Shown piece after piece: positions 9,023 to 16,276 of a stretch of DNA of 64,000 nucleotides. Position 1 is the first letter of the stretch. Each line of letters starts with the position of its first letter. The position numbers and the translations under genes were made by a program. The notes below the pieces were generated by a model. It was not told where the DNA came from. It searched no databases and was given only the letters and a program-made list of their open reading frames with translations. Source of the DNA: Pedobacter hiemivivus (lineage in GTDB: Bacteria > Bacteroidota > Bacteroidia > Sphingobacteriales > Sphingobacteriaceae); contig NZ_SJSM01000015.1 in the NCBI RefSeq assembly GCF_004331685.1, positions 1 through 64,000 of the forward strand. Reading direction: 5' to 3'.

Positions 9023-11347
9023 ATGAAACTGATATTTAAAATTGCGAAAAACGAGTTGCGGAATCTTTTTTATTCTCCTGTAGCCTGGTTTTTATCGATC
9101 ACTTTTCTGGTGCTGTGCGCCGTTTTTTATACAAGCGGAATAGGCCCCTGGGCCAAATCTCAGGATGTATCGGTCATGAACGATCCGAACTTTAAAGGTT
9201 ACGGGGTGTCTCTGACGGAATCCATTTTTGTAAATGGTGAAGGCGTTTTTAATATTGTGCTGCAGAACCTGTTCTTATTTATTCCCTTACTCACCATGGG
9301 CTTGATAAGCAGGGAGATTAATAACGGCACCATCAAATTGCTTTACTCTTCACCGGTAAAAACACGCACAATTATTTTTGGTAAATATGTGGCTGTAATG
9401 ATCTACAACATGATATTATTATCCATGTTAGGTATTTTTATTGTAGCCGGCTTGTTTGATATTCAATCTGCTGATTACGGGCTGTTACTTTCTGCCGCAC
9501 TTGGATTCTATCTGCTGGTTTGCGCTTATACAGCCATCGGATTATTTATGTCGAGTCTCACTACTTACCAGATTGTATCTGCCATCGGAAGTTTTATGCT
9601 GATCTTCATACTGACCCGCATCGGCGTACTGTGGCAGAAATATGATTTTGTAAGGGATCTTACTTATTTTCTTTCCATCTCAGGAAGGACCCACAAGATG
9701 TTGAAAGGGCTGATCACCAGCAATGACGTGATATACTTTTTGTTGATTGTATACATATTTCTCGGATTTACCTGGATCAGACTGCAAGGTGCAAGAGAGG
9801 TAAGGCCATGGTTTGTAAAAGCAGGCCGTTATATGGCAGTAATGATCACTGCATTGCTGATAGGTTATGCTACTTCACGCCCCGGTGTAATTGGCTACTG
9901 GGATACCACCGCAGGAAAAACCAACACCCTGCATGAAAATACACAAAAGATCATCACAGAGCTGGGGGATGAACCGCTGGAAGTGACCTTGTATACCAAT
10001 CTGCTTGGCGTTGGCGAGTATTCCGGCTTTCCACAAAGCCGAAACAATTATCTATGGGCCCTTTGGGAGCCTTATCTGCGCTTCAAACACAATATCAAAT
10101 TCAATTATGAATATTATTATGATGTTGCTGATGAAGACAGTACCATTTTCCGGAGATTTCCCGGCAAAAGCCTGAAAGAAATTGCTGCACTGGTAGCTTA
10201 TGCCAGCGATGTGAACATCTCTATGTTCAAAACACCACCGGAAATGCGCAAGATCATCGACCTGAAGCCCGAGGCTTACCGGCTGGTGATGCAATTGAAA
10301 TACAAAGGCAGAACCACTTTTCTCCGAATCTTTACTGATAATGATTTTTGGCCGGATGAGTCGCAGGTAGGTGCCGCATTCAAGCGGCTGACGCAACCAA
10401 AAATGCCAGTGATAATGTATGTTACCGGCAACCTGGAACGTAACATTCACAAGAAAGGGGAAAGAGAATACAGCTTCCACTCGCTTGATAAAGAACAGCG
10501 TCGCTCGTTAATCAACCAGGGATTTGATCTGGATACTGTTGCACTGGATTACCAGGATATTCCTACTGATATTTCCACGCTGGTATTGGCCGATCCAAAA
10601 ACAATGCTGAGTGCTACTGCTATCTCCAAATTGCAGGAGTATATCAACAAGGGCGGAAACATGCTGATCCTGGGAGAACCTGGCAAGCAACAGATGCTGA
10701 ACCCACTGCTTCAGCAAATAGGTATACAGCTGATGCCGGGCATACTGGTGGAGTTATCAAAACATGAGACACCCGAAAAGATAATACCTTATATAACCCT
10801 GTCTGGTGCAGACCTCGCACCCGACGATTACCTGTTAAACCTGAAAAAATCCAAAGGACAAGACAGCCTTAGAGTAGGTTTCCCCGGAGCAATTCCTATT
10901 CATATTATAGATAGCAGCAAATTTAAAATGGCCACCCTGATGACAACTGTTCCAGGCAAAAGCTGGCTGAAAGCAGGCAGACTGGTAACAGACTCCGTTG
11001 CGCCAATATTTAGTCCGCAAGAAGGAGACACCAGGGAAAATTCATTCCCGGTAATGCTTGGCCTCACCCGGAAAGTGAATAACCGCGAGCAACGCATTGT
11101 TGTTTGCGGCGATGCCGATTTCCTGAGTAATTACAGAGGTGGCGGAGCTTTTATGAGCATGGCCTTCTTCAGCTGGATGAATTATAATCAATTCCCTAAT
11201 TACACGCCAAAACCCAAACCAGCTGATGACAGATTCAGTACCACGTACGCAAGAGCAAACATGATGCGGATCATCTTCGTATGGATACTGCCGGCAATAC
11301 TGCTGATCCTAGGTACAACAATATTGATCCGACGCAAAAGGCAATAA
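9023..11347 (+). CDS. ABC-2 permease fused to a GldG-like periplasmic domain
   Basis: A 774-residue membrane protein that joins two usually separate gliding-type components. Residues 1-250 form an ABC-2 permease (six predicted helices; LISREINNGTIKLLYSSPV is a typical loop between helices), comparable to GldF. A further helix at about 270-290 leads into a large extracytoplasmic region (about 300-740) that resembles GldG/ABC_transp_aux, with VTGNLERNIHKKGEREYS and LILGEPGK. A last helix (about 748-768) ends in RRKRQ. With the upstream ATPase it would form a complete ABC complex that moves or extracts something across the inner membrane. The MutS-like gene begins 12 bp later. Confidence 0.88.
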   Translation: MKLIFKIAKNELRNLFYSPVAWFLSITFLVLCAVFYTSGIGPWAKSQDVSVMNDPNFKGYGVSLTESIFVNGEGVFNIVLQNLFLFIPLLTMGLISREINNGTIKLLYSSPVKTRTIIFGKYVAVMIYNMILLSMLGIFIVAGLFDIQSADYGLLLSAALGFYLLVCAYTAIGLFMSSLTTYQIVSAIGSFMLIFILTRIGVLWQKYDFVRDLTYFLSISGRTHKMLKGLITSNDVIYFLLIVYIFLGFTWIRLQGAREVRPWFVKAGRYMAVMITALLIGYATSRPGVIGYWDTTAGKTNTLHENTQKIITELGDEPLEVTLYTNLLGVGEYSGFPQSRNNYLWALWEPYLRFKHNIKFNYEYYYDVADEDSTIFRRFPGKSLKEIAALVAYASDVNISMFKTPPEMRKIIDLKPEAYRLVMQLKYKGRTTFLRIFTDNDFWPDESQVGAAFKRLTQPKMPVIMYVTGNLERNIHKKGEREYSFHSLDKEQRRSLINQGFDLDTVALDYQDIPTDISTLVLADPKTMLSATAISKLQEYINKGGNMLILGEPGKQQMLNPLLQQIGIQLMPGILVELSKHETPEKIIPYITLSGADLAPDDYLLNLKKSKGQDSLRVGFPGAIPIHIIDSSKFKMATLMTTVPGKSWLKAGRLVTDSVAPIFSPQEGDTRENSFPVMLGLTRKVNNREQRIVVCGDADFLSNYRGGGAFMSMAFFSWMNYNQFPNYTPKPKPADDRFSTTYARANMMRIIFVWILPAILLILGTTILIRRKRQ

Positions 11348-11359
11348 AACTTAACAGCA

Positions 11360-12664
11360 ATGATTTTACAAACAGACGATCAAACGATAGATGATCTTAG
11401 GATTTTTAACAAGCGCGATACCAGCGGTATTTATGATATCTATAATCATGCGCATACCAGGGGTGGAGAAGCTGTTCTGGAAGAGATGTTCCGCAACCCA
11501 TTATCAGACAAAGAAGAAATCAATAAGCGGAGCAGTATTATTGAACATTTTGCGCAGCTGAACCTGGCTTTTCCATTCAATGCATCCTTATTTGATATGG
11601 CAGAAAAATATCTGACCAACGCTAATGAACATGCGAAAGGTGGAGCTCATCAAAGCGGGCTCAGTGAAAAAGATATACAAAATGGAGTCACCTCAGTTAT
11701 TGAACTCATTCAGCTTATTCATACGTTTATAGAGAAGAATGAGATCACACGCATCAGTGCTTATGCGCAGGAGCGTACTGGCATTGCACTACTGCTGGCA
11801 GATGCCGCGTTTGAACCGGCATTAAAGGAAAAATTGAAAGGGAAATTATCCTATTCCGCCGTTGCCGCTTTTGATGTGCTATTCAGAGTTTCTGAGCGAA
11901 ACAAAATAGAAAAGCTATTGGGCTATTTCTACTACCTGGATGTGTATTTGTCCGTGGCAAAAGTAGCCGTGGACCGGGCCTTTGTTTTTCCCAGGGCGCT
12001 GGACAAAGGAACCTCTTGGTTGAAACTGGAAGGCGTATATCATCCCGAGTTGAAAAACCCGGTTGGCAATACGGTTTCGATGAATGCTGAAAAGAATGTT
12101 ATTTTTCTTACAGGGGCCAATATGGCTGGAAAATCTACTTTCCTGCGTGCCTTGAGTACAGCTGTGTATATAGCGCATATCGGATTTCCGGTAGCGGCAA
12201 TATCAATGGAATTTTCGGTGATGGATGGTATTTATACCACCATCAACCTTCCGGATAACCTGGGTATTGGTGCGAGTCATTTTTATGCAGAAGTGTTACG
12301 GGTAAAAAAAGTAGCTACGGAATTAAGTAGAGGAAAATCATTGTTTATCATATTTGATGAGCTGTTTCGGGGTACAAACGTAAAGGATGCGCATGAGGCA
12401 TCTGTTGCCATCACTGATGCTTTTGCGGCAAAAACGACCAGCATGTTTATTATTTCATCCCATATTGTTGAAGCAGGAGAGCAGTTAAAACAAAAACCAA
12501 CTATCGAATTCCAGTATCTCCCTACGCGTATGAATGGGCATACACCCGAATATACTTATACCCTGGAACAGGGCATTACGGAAGACCGGCATGGGATGAT
12601 CATCATCAGAAAGGAAGGAATTCTTGAGACGCTGAAAAACGGACGTAAGTGCGCCGGGGAATAG
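11360..12664 (+). CDS. MutS-like ATPase core protein (first of a tandem pair)
   Basis: A 434-residue protein with a C-terminal MutS ATPase domain (domain V) after a short helical MutS domain III-like part (about 25-210, starting RGGEAVLEEMFRNPL). Motifs are Walker A TGANMAGKST (251-260), the MutS-type SHFYAEVLR segment (306-314), Walker B with DE at 333-334 (FDELFRGTN), the H-loop SSH (367-369) and an end motif TEDRHGMIIIRKEG. The mismatch-binding domain I and connector domain II of true MutS are missing, as is the Smr nuclease of MutS2, so classical mismatch repair is unlikely. It could bind a nucleic acid structure or act as a signalling ATPase. The gene is 12 bp after the ABC permease and is most likely co-transcribed. 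Confidence 0.88.
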   Translation: MILQTDDQTIDDLRIFNKRDTSGIYDIYNHAHTRGGEAVLEEMFRNPLSDKEEINKRSSIIEHFAQLNLAFPFNASLFDMAEKYLTNANEHAKGGAHQSGLSEKDIQNGVTSVIELIQLIHTFIEKNEITRISAYAQERTGIALLLADAAFEPALKEKLKGKLSYSAVAAFDVLFRVSERNKIEKLLGYFYYLDVYLSVAKVAVDRAFVFPRALDKGTSWLKLEGVYHPELKNPVGNTVSMNAEKNVIFLTGANMAGKSTFLRALSTAVYIAHIGFPVAAISMEFSVMDGIYTTINLPDNLGIGASHFYAEVLRVKKVATELSRGKSLFIIFDELFRGTNVKDAHEASVAITDAFAAKTTSMFIISSHIVEAGEQLKQKPTIEFQYLPTRMNGHTPEYTYTLEQGITEDRHGMIIIRKEGILETLKNGRKCAGE

Positions 12665-12702
12665 GAATTGTAATCATTGATAAAAAATTATAAGCAACAA
12701 TC

Positions 12703-14022
12703 ATGAGTTTTAGTATAGATAGGCAAACCTTAGAAGAACTAAACCTGCTGGGCAAGTTCCGTCAGGGTTCGGTATATCATTTGTTCAACCAGGTAAAGAC
12801 AAGAGGCGGCGAGCAGTTGTTAGCCGAAATGTTCCGTCATCCATTAGCAGATGCGCCGACCATCAATAAGCGTAGCAGTATTTTTCAGTTTTTCCAGCAG
12901 GAGAAACCGGGCTTTCCTTTTGATGTCCCGCAACTAAATTTAATGCGGGAATATCTGGATGAGGGTGCAGGAAAAAATGCAGTACTGATACTGGCGAATA
13001 CCTTTATCAAAAAATGGCTTTCCAGTTTAACCCGCGATGAACGCTACAAAAAAAATGTGCAGGGCTTGCAGGCAACCATCGTTACACTGAACAAATGTTA
13101 TGGGTTCGTAGAAATGCTGCAGCACAAGCCCGGTCCTTTTGCTGACCGCATTAAGGCAGTAAGAGAAATATTATCTATTAAACAGGTGGAAAGATTGCGA
13201 AACACAGATATCTACAAAGATATCCCTGTTAAAACCCTGGCTTTTTATGATCATTTATTAAAAAGCAGGCTCCATGAAGAGATGGAAGTTCTCTTGTCAT
13301 TTATTTATGAAGTGGATGTCAATATTGCCGTAAGTGATGTGGCCCGCAACAAAGGATTTACTTATGCCCATGCATTGGCCAAAGAAAAAAATGTGCTCTT
13401 GGCCACCGATCTTTGCCATCCCTGCATTGATCGGGCCGTAGGCAATTCCATAGCTATGCAGGAGAATAGCAACGTGTTGTTTTTAACGGGCGCTAATATG
13501 GCCGGAAAATCTACCCTTATGAAGTCGGTGGGGATAGCCTTGTATCTGGGGCATATTGGCTTTCCTGTAGCGGTCACTGAAATGGAGTTTTCAGTAAGAG
13601 AGGGTTTATATTCCTCTATCAATGTAGCCGATAATATTAGTCTTGGTTACAGCCATTTTTATGCTGAGGTAGTAAGAGTAAAGCAGGCTGCAGATGCTGC
13701 CGCAAGTGGCAAAAGGCTGCTGCTGATGTTTGATGAATTGTTTAAAGGCACCAATGTGAAGGATGCTTACGATGGTACACTGGCCGTAACAGAAGCGTTT
13801 GCGGAGTACAGAGATTGCCTGTTTATTGTTTCAACGCATATTATTGAGGTAGGAGAGGCATTGCAGGAGCACAGCAATATTCACTTCGTCTATATGCCTA
13901 CTGTGATGGATGGGGCCAAGCCTTGTTATACCTACAAAATGCAGCAAGGCATAACCGAAGACCGTCAGGGTATGATGATCATCAGAAACGAAGGCATTTT
14001 AGAGTTGATAAATAAACGGTGA
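12703..14022 (+). CDS. MutS-like ATPase core protein (second of a tandem pair)
   Basis: A 439-residue paralogue of the preceding protein with the same layout: an N-terminal helical part beginning with RGGEQLLAEMFRHPL, Walker A TGANMAGKST (262-271), SHFYAEVVR (317-325), Walker B with DE at 344-345 (FDELFKGTN) and an end motif TEDRQGMMIIRNEG. All residues expected for ATP binding and hydrolysis are present in both copies, so neither looks dead. The two have clearly diverged in the middle part (about residues 85-200), which suggests a heterodimer with one subunit from each gene. As in the first copy, domain I is absent. It is the last gene of the operon; the next recognisable + strand terminator is about 510 bp downstream. 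Confidence 0.88.
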   Translation: MSFSIDRQTLEELNLLGKFRQGSVYHLFNQVKTRGGEQLLAEMFRHPLADAPTINKRSSIFQFFQQEKPGFPFDVPQLNLMREYLDEGAGKNAVLILANTFIKKWLSSLTRDERYKKNVQGLQATIVTLNKCYGFVEMLQHKPGPFADRIKAVREILSIKQVERLRNTDIYKDIPVKTLAFYDHLLKSRLHEEMEVLLSFIYEVDVNIAVSDVARNKGFTYAHALAKEKNVLLATDLCHPCIDRAVGNSIAMQENSNVLFLTGANMAGKSTLMKSVGIALYLGHIGFPVAVTEMEFSVREGLYSSINVADNISLGYSHFYAEVVRVKQAADAAASGKRLLLMFDELFKGTNVKDAYDGTLAVTEAFAEYRDCLFIVSTHIIEVGEALQEHSNIHFVYMPTVMDGAKPCYTYKMQQGITEDRQGMMIIRNEGILELINKR

Positions 14023-14045
14023 CACTGAATTCCCAGTAACAGCAT

Positions 14046-14192
14046 TTACCGAGCTATAGGCCAATTCACCCTTTGGTCGTTCTTGCCATAGTTTTTTTTC
14101 CTAATGTATGCACTAAGATGCTGATTGTCAATTCGCATGTTTTTATCTGGGTGTACTTTGAGGTAATTTAATTCACCATGGATTAACGGGCG
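14046..14192 (-). pseudogene. Truncated coding remnant of unknown origin
   Basis: On the minus strand a 48-codon open stretch reads like a real protein end: HGELNYLKVHPDKNMRID, then NQHLSAYIRKKNYGKNDQRV, ending NWPIAR before a TAA at 14046. It has no plausible start codon and is closed upstream by an in-frame stop at 14193, right where the short-repeat DNA begins. I read it as the C-terminal end of a gene whose front has been lost. I do not recognise the family. A run of eight A residues lies inside the frame. Confidence 0.45.
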
Positions 14193-14208
14193 TTAAGCGG
14201 ATGTTAAG

Positions 14209-14242
14209 CGGACACTACTCGGCTCAACCCAAGTAGTGTCCG
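14209..14242. repeat. Inverted repeat, 11-bp arms
   Basis: CGGACACTACT (14209-14219) pairs perfectly with AGTAGTGTCCG (14232-14242) around a 12-nt loop. The right arm runs into the tandem 11-bp repeat. There is no T-run after it, so it is not a typical terminator. Confidence 0.6.
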
Positions 14243-14280
14243 AGTAATGTCCGAGTAATGTCCGGGTAATGTCCGGGTAA
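14238..14280. repeat. Tandem repeat, four copies of an 11-bp unit
   Basis: Units GTCCGAGTAAT (14238, 14249) and GTCCGGGTAAT (14260, 14271; last copy one base short) follow head to tail. The unit equals one helical turn. A looser array with similar spacing (CGAACCA at 10-11 bp) occurs at 35549-35576 in another intergenic region, so these may belong to one family of intergenic repeats. Confidence 0.75.
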
Positions 14281-14382
14281 ATGGCGTTCATTAAGCGGTC
14301 TCTAAGGGTTAACTGTAAAGAAATTTTCGGGGCCAGAATCATTACTTGTAACATTCTGGTTATGCAATAAAATTCTGTTTTT

Positions 14383-14398
14383 GTTAACAATTGTTAAC
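14383..14398. promoter_or_regulatory. Perfect 16-bp palindrome, possible operator
   Basis: GTTAACAATTGTTAAC is its own reverse complement. It lies about 25 bp before a TAnnTTTG-like element (TAGTTTTG at 14421-14428), so a protein bound here would cover a promoter for a short + strand transcript. No cognate regulator can be named. Confidence 0.4.
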
Positions 14399-14531
14399 TT
14401 TTTTGATTGGTTGATTTTTATAGTTTTGATGTAATCATCCAAATGTAAACCAGATGTGAAATGGTTCGAGAAGCGCCCAGTAGGGGCACGATGCAATTGA
14501 ACTTAGTGGGTTCTAGATTTCTTGTATTAGG

Positions 14532-14563
14532 AACCCTGTTCCTGTTGTGGAACAGGGTTTTTT
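14532..14563 (+). terminator. Rho-independent terminator
   Basis: AACCCTGTTCC (14532-14542) pairs with GGAACAGGGTT (14549-14559) around a 6-nt loop, followed on + by a run of T through 14563. On the minus strand there is no U tract, so it serves a + strand transcript: either readthrough from the MutS-like operon or a short RNA starting near 14435. It ends 5 bp before the stop of the convergent gene at 14569. Confidence 0.8.
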
Positions 14564-14568
14564 ATTGC

Positions 14569-15201
14569 TTATTGCCCTGTTAGTTTAAAGTCCATCACCT
14601 TATCTAAAAGATATTTTTTGAATTGCTTATTGATTTCAAGGCGTACCTTTTCAACGTTTGCATTAATGGTTGCTTTTACGGCAGGTGCTACTGATTCTCC
14701 AATGACTGTATCAATGGTTACGGAATTAGGTTCATTTAAAACGATCACTTCAAATGTAAGCTCGTCACCAAAGCTCATGTTGAACTTCATTTGCTGAATG
14801 TCTCGTTCAATGAACTTTAGAAATTCGTAACTATCGCTTAAGGCATAGAATTGATCTTTTACAGCATGAAATATTAATTCTGCTTCTATGTTCAGGCCAT
14901 TGATGATGATATTGGCAATGGATAGGGCTGCTTTAAGATCGGGACCATGATCTGCACCTTCATGAATTTTGTACACCGTTTCCAACAGTTCTTCGCTAAA
15001 CAGAATTTGTTTTTCGTCTCTGATTTGAATTGCACCTGTATTGCCATTGCTTTCAAAGTTTTGCTTTACTCTTATAGATGCATTACCATCAATAATGGCA
15101 AATTCATCAGCCGATGTTTTTTTTACTTTAGAGCCTATGATGGCATCTTGTAGGACATCTACAACATATTCCAGTACTGCGTATGGTTTATTTTCAGACA
15201 T
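14569..15201 (-). CDS. Hypothetical protein, 210 residues
   Basis: A soluble, acidic protein with no signal peptide or membrane helix and no motif that I recognise. The N-terminal half is rich in beta-like segments (EFAIIDGNASIRVKQNF), the middle is mixed (SIANIIINGLNIEAELIFHA), and the C-terminus is helical and charged (NVEKVRLEINKQFKKYLLDKV). A fair promoter match lies just upstream on the minus strand, and it has its own intergenic regions on both sides, so it is probably a single-gene unit. Codon use and composition resemble the neighbours. Confidence 0.7.
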   Translation of the reverse strand: MSENKPYAVLEYVVDVLQDAIIGSKVKKTSADEFAIIDGNASIRVKQNFESNGNTGAIQIRDEKQILFSEELLETVYKIHEGADHGPDLKAALSIANIIINGLNIEAELIFHAVKDQFYALSDSYEFLKFIERDIQQMKFNMSFGDELTFEVIVLNEPNSVTIDTVIGESVAPAVKATINANVEKVRLEINKQFKKYLLDKVMDFKLTGQ

Positions 15202-15217
15202 TATGATTAAATTTTTG

Positions 15218-15244
15218 CAAAGATACAGGTTCGATATCTTCCAA
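15218..15244 (-). promoter_or_regulatory. Putative Bacteroidota-type promoter for the 210-residue gene
   Basis: On the minus strand TATCTTTG (15225 down to 15218) matches the TAnnTTTG -7 element, and TTG (15244-15242) lies 16 bp upstream as a -33 element; the usual spacing is nearer 19. The start codon at 15201 would leave a short leader. Confidence 0.4.
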
Positions 15245-15557
15245 CGACAGCAACTTGTAAATACTTAGCAATTGGTATTTTTAGTACTGATCTTGATCGT
15301 TAAGGAATACGACAATCATTGATATAACCTGCACTATAAGTTAATGATAACTTGATTGTATGTTAATCTAAGCAGGCTGAAGTAATAGTATTTTTGTGCC
15401 TTTAAAGGCCATGTATTTATGCATTTGTATGAATAATAATGCCTTCTAAATGTATTGAATGAAGTTTTTGGTTAAATCATATAAAAAATATAGCTTTATT
15501 ATAATTAATTAAGGATATATATAGATATTGTGTTGAATTAGGTATAATTGATTTTGA
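15245..15557. other. AT-rich intergenic region before the second sigma factor gene
   Basis: Together with the promoter above, this is a 356-bp gap between divergent genes. I see no coding remnant. A TAnnTTTG match (TATTTTTG, 15389-15396) exists on + but has no TTG at a suitable distance. The promoter for the sigma gene at 15558 is presumably here but I cannot place it. Confidence 0.5.
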
Positions 15558-16148
15558 ATGCCCTTATATAAGACTTGTAGCGATCAGGAACTTTCAAGCT
15601 TTTTAGCACAGGAGGACGGAGATGCTTTTGCCGAAATTTATAACCGGTATTGGGCATTACTTTTCCGGCATGCCAGGCGAATGACTAAAGACGATGACCT
15701 TGCAAAAGATATCGTACAGGATGTCTTTGTTTCATTATGGGATAAAGCAACTGAAATACAGTTTAATTTTTCGTTATCATCTTATTTGTATTCTACGGTA
15801 AGAAACAGAATATTGAATATGTACGATAAAGAGAAAGTCAGATCGAACTATCTCTCATCTTTAACGGAATTTATAAGTCATGGTGAAAATATGACTGATC
15901 ATTTATTAAGAGAACGCCAGCTTTCAGCGAGAATTGAACATGAAATTTCCTTATTGCCAAGAAAGATGCGGACGATTTTCGAAATGAGTCGCAAAGAAAA
16001 TATGAGCTATAAAGTAATTGCGGCTGACTTAGAACTATCTGACAATACGGTTAAAAAACAAATAAGTAATGCCATTAAAATCCTCCGTCTCAAGCTAGGG
16101 ACTTTAATTTCTTTATTATCAGCTATATTATATCTGATTAATTTCTAA
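15558..16148 (+). CDS. ECF RNA polymerase sigma factor, FecI-like
   Basis: A 196-residue ECF sigma factor. Region 2 (about 24-68) has AFAEIYNRYWALLFRHARR and DIVQDVFVSLWDKA. Region 4 (about 134-180) has LPRKMRTIFEMSRKE and the helix-turn-helix SYKVIAADLELSDNTVKKQI. It is related to the sigma factor at 485 and has the same kind of hydrophobic tail. A FecR gene follows at 129 bp and an STN-containing SusC after that, so it should activate the phosphodiester-glycosidase locus in response to its substrate. A small inverted repeat (ATCACC...GGTGAT, 16154-16182) lies in the gap before fecR and could dampen readthrough. Confidence 0.93.
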   Translation: MPLYKTCSDQELSSFLAQEDGDAFAEIYNRYWALLFRHARRMTKDDDLAKDIVQDVFVSLWDKATEIQFNFSLSSYLYSTVRNRILNMYDKEKVRSNYLSSLTEFISHGENMTDHLLRERQLSARIEHEISLLPRKMRTIFEMSRKENMSYKVIAADLELSDNTVKKQISNAIKILRLKLGTLISLLSAILYLINF

Positions 16149-16276
16149 ATGCCATCACCACTTAGGGTGGTCGGCGGTGATTATATAAATCTTTTTAAAA
16201 ATATTTTATTTTTTTCTGCTACATCTGCCGGAGCAAACTGTCTTAACCATAATAGCCCTTTAGTGGCAAAGCGATT

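Noticed and set aside
8090..11347. Assignment as the cell's gliding-motility GldA/GldFG complex
   Set aside because: The genes lie in a SusCD operon with MutS-like genes and the permease and GldG-like parts are fused; gliding is possible but not favoured.
11360..14022. True MutS mismatch repair genes
   Set aside because: The mismatch-recognition and connector domains are missing, no MutL is near, and the proteins are half the usual length.
14193..14496. Two overlapping minus-strand frames of about 64 codons
   Set aside because: They run through repeats and the palindrome and have no protein-like pattern; only the part after the stop at 14193 reads as coding.
14460..14560. Resemblance of GGTTCGAG and the following stems to a tRNA or tmRNA end
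   Set aside because: No acceptor stem, CCA end or cloverleaf can be formed; the 3' part is a plain terminator.
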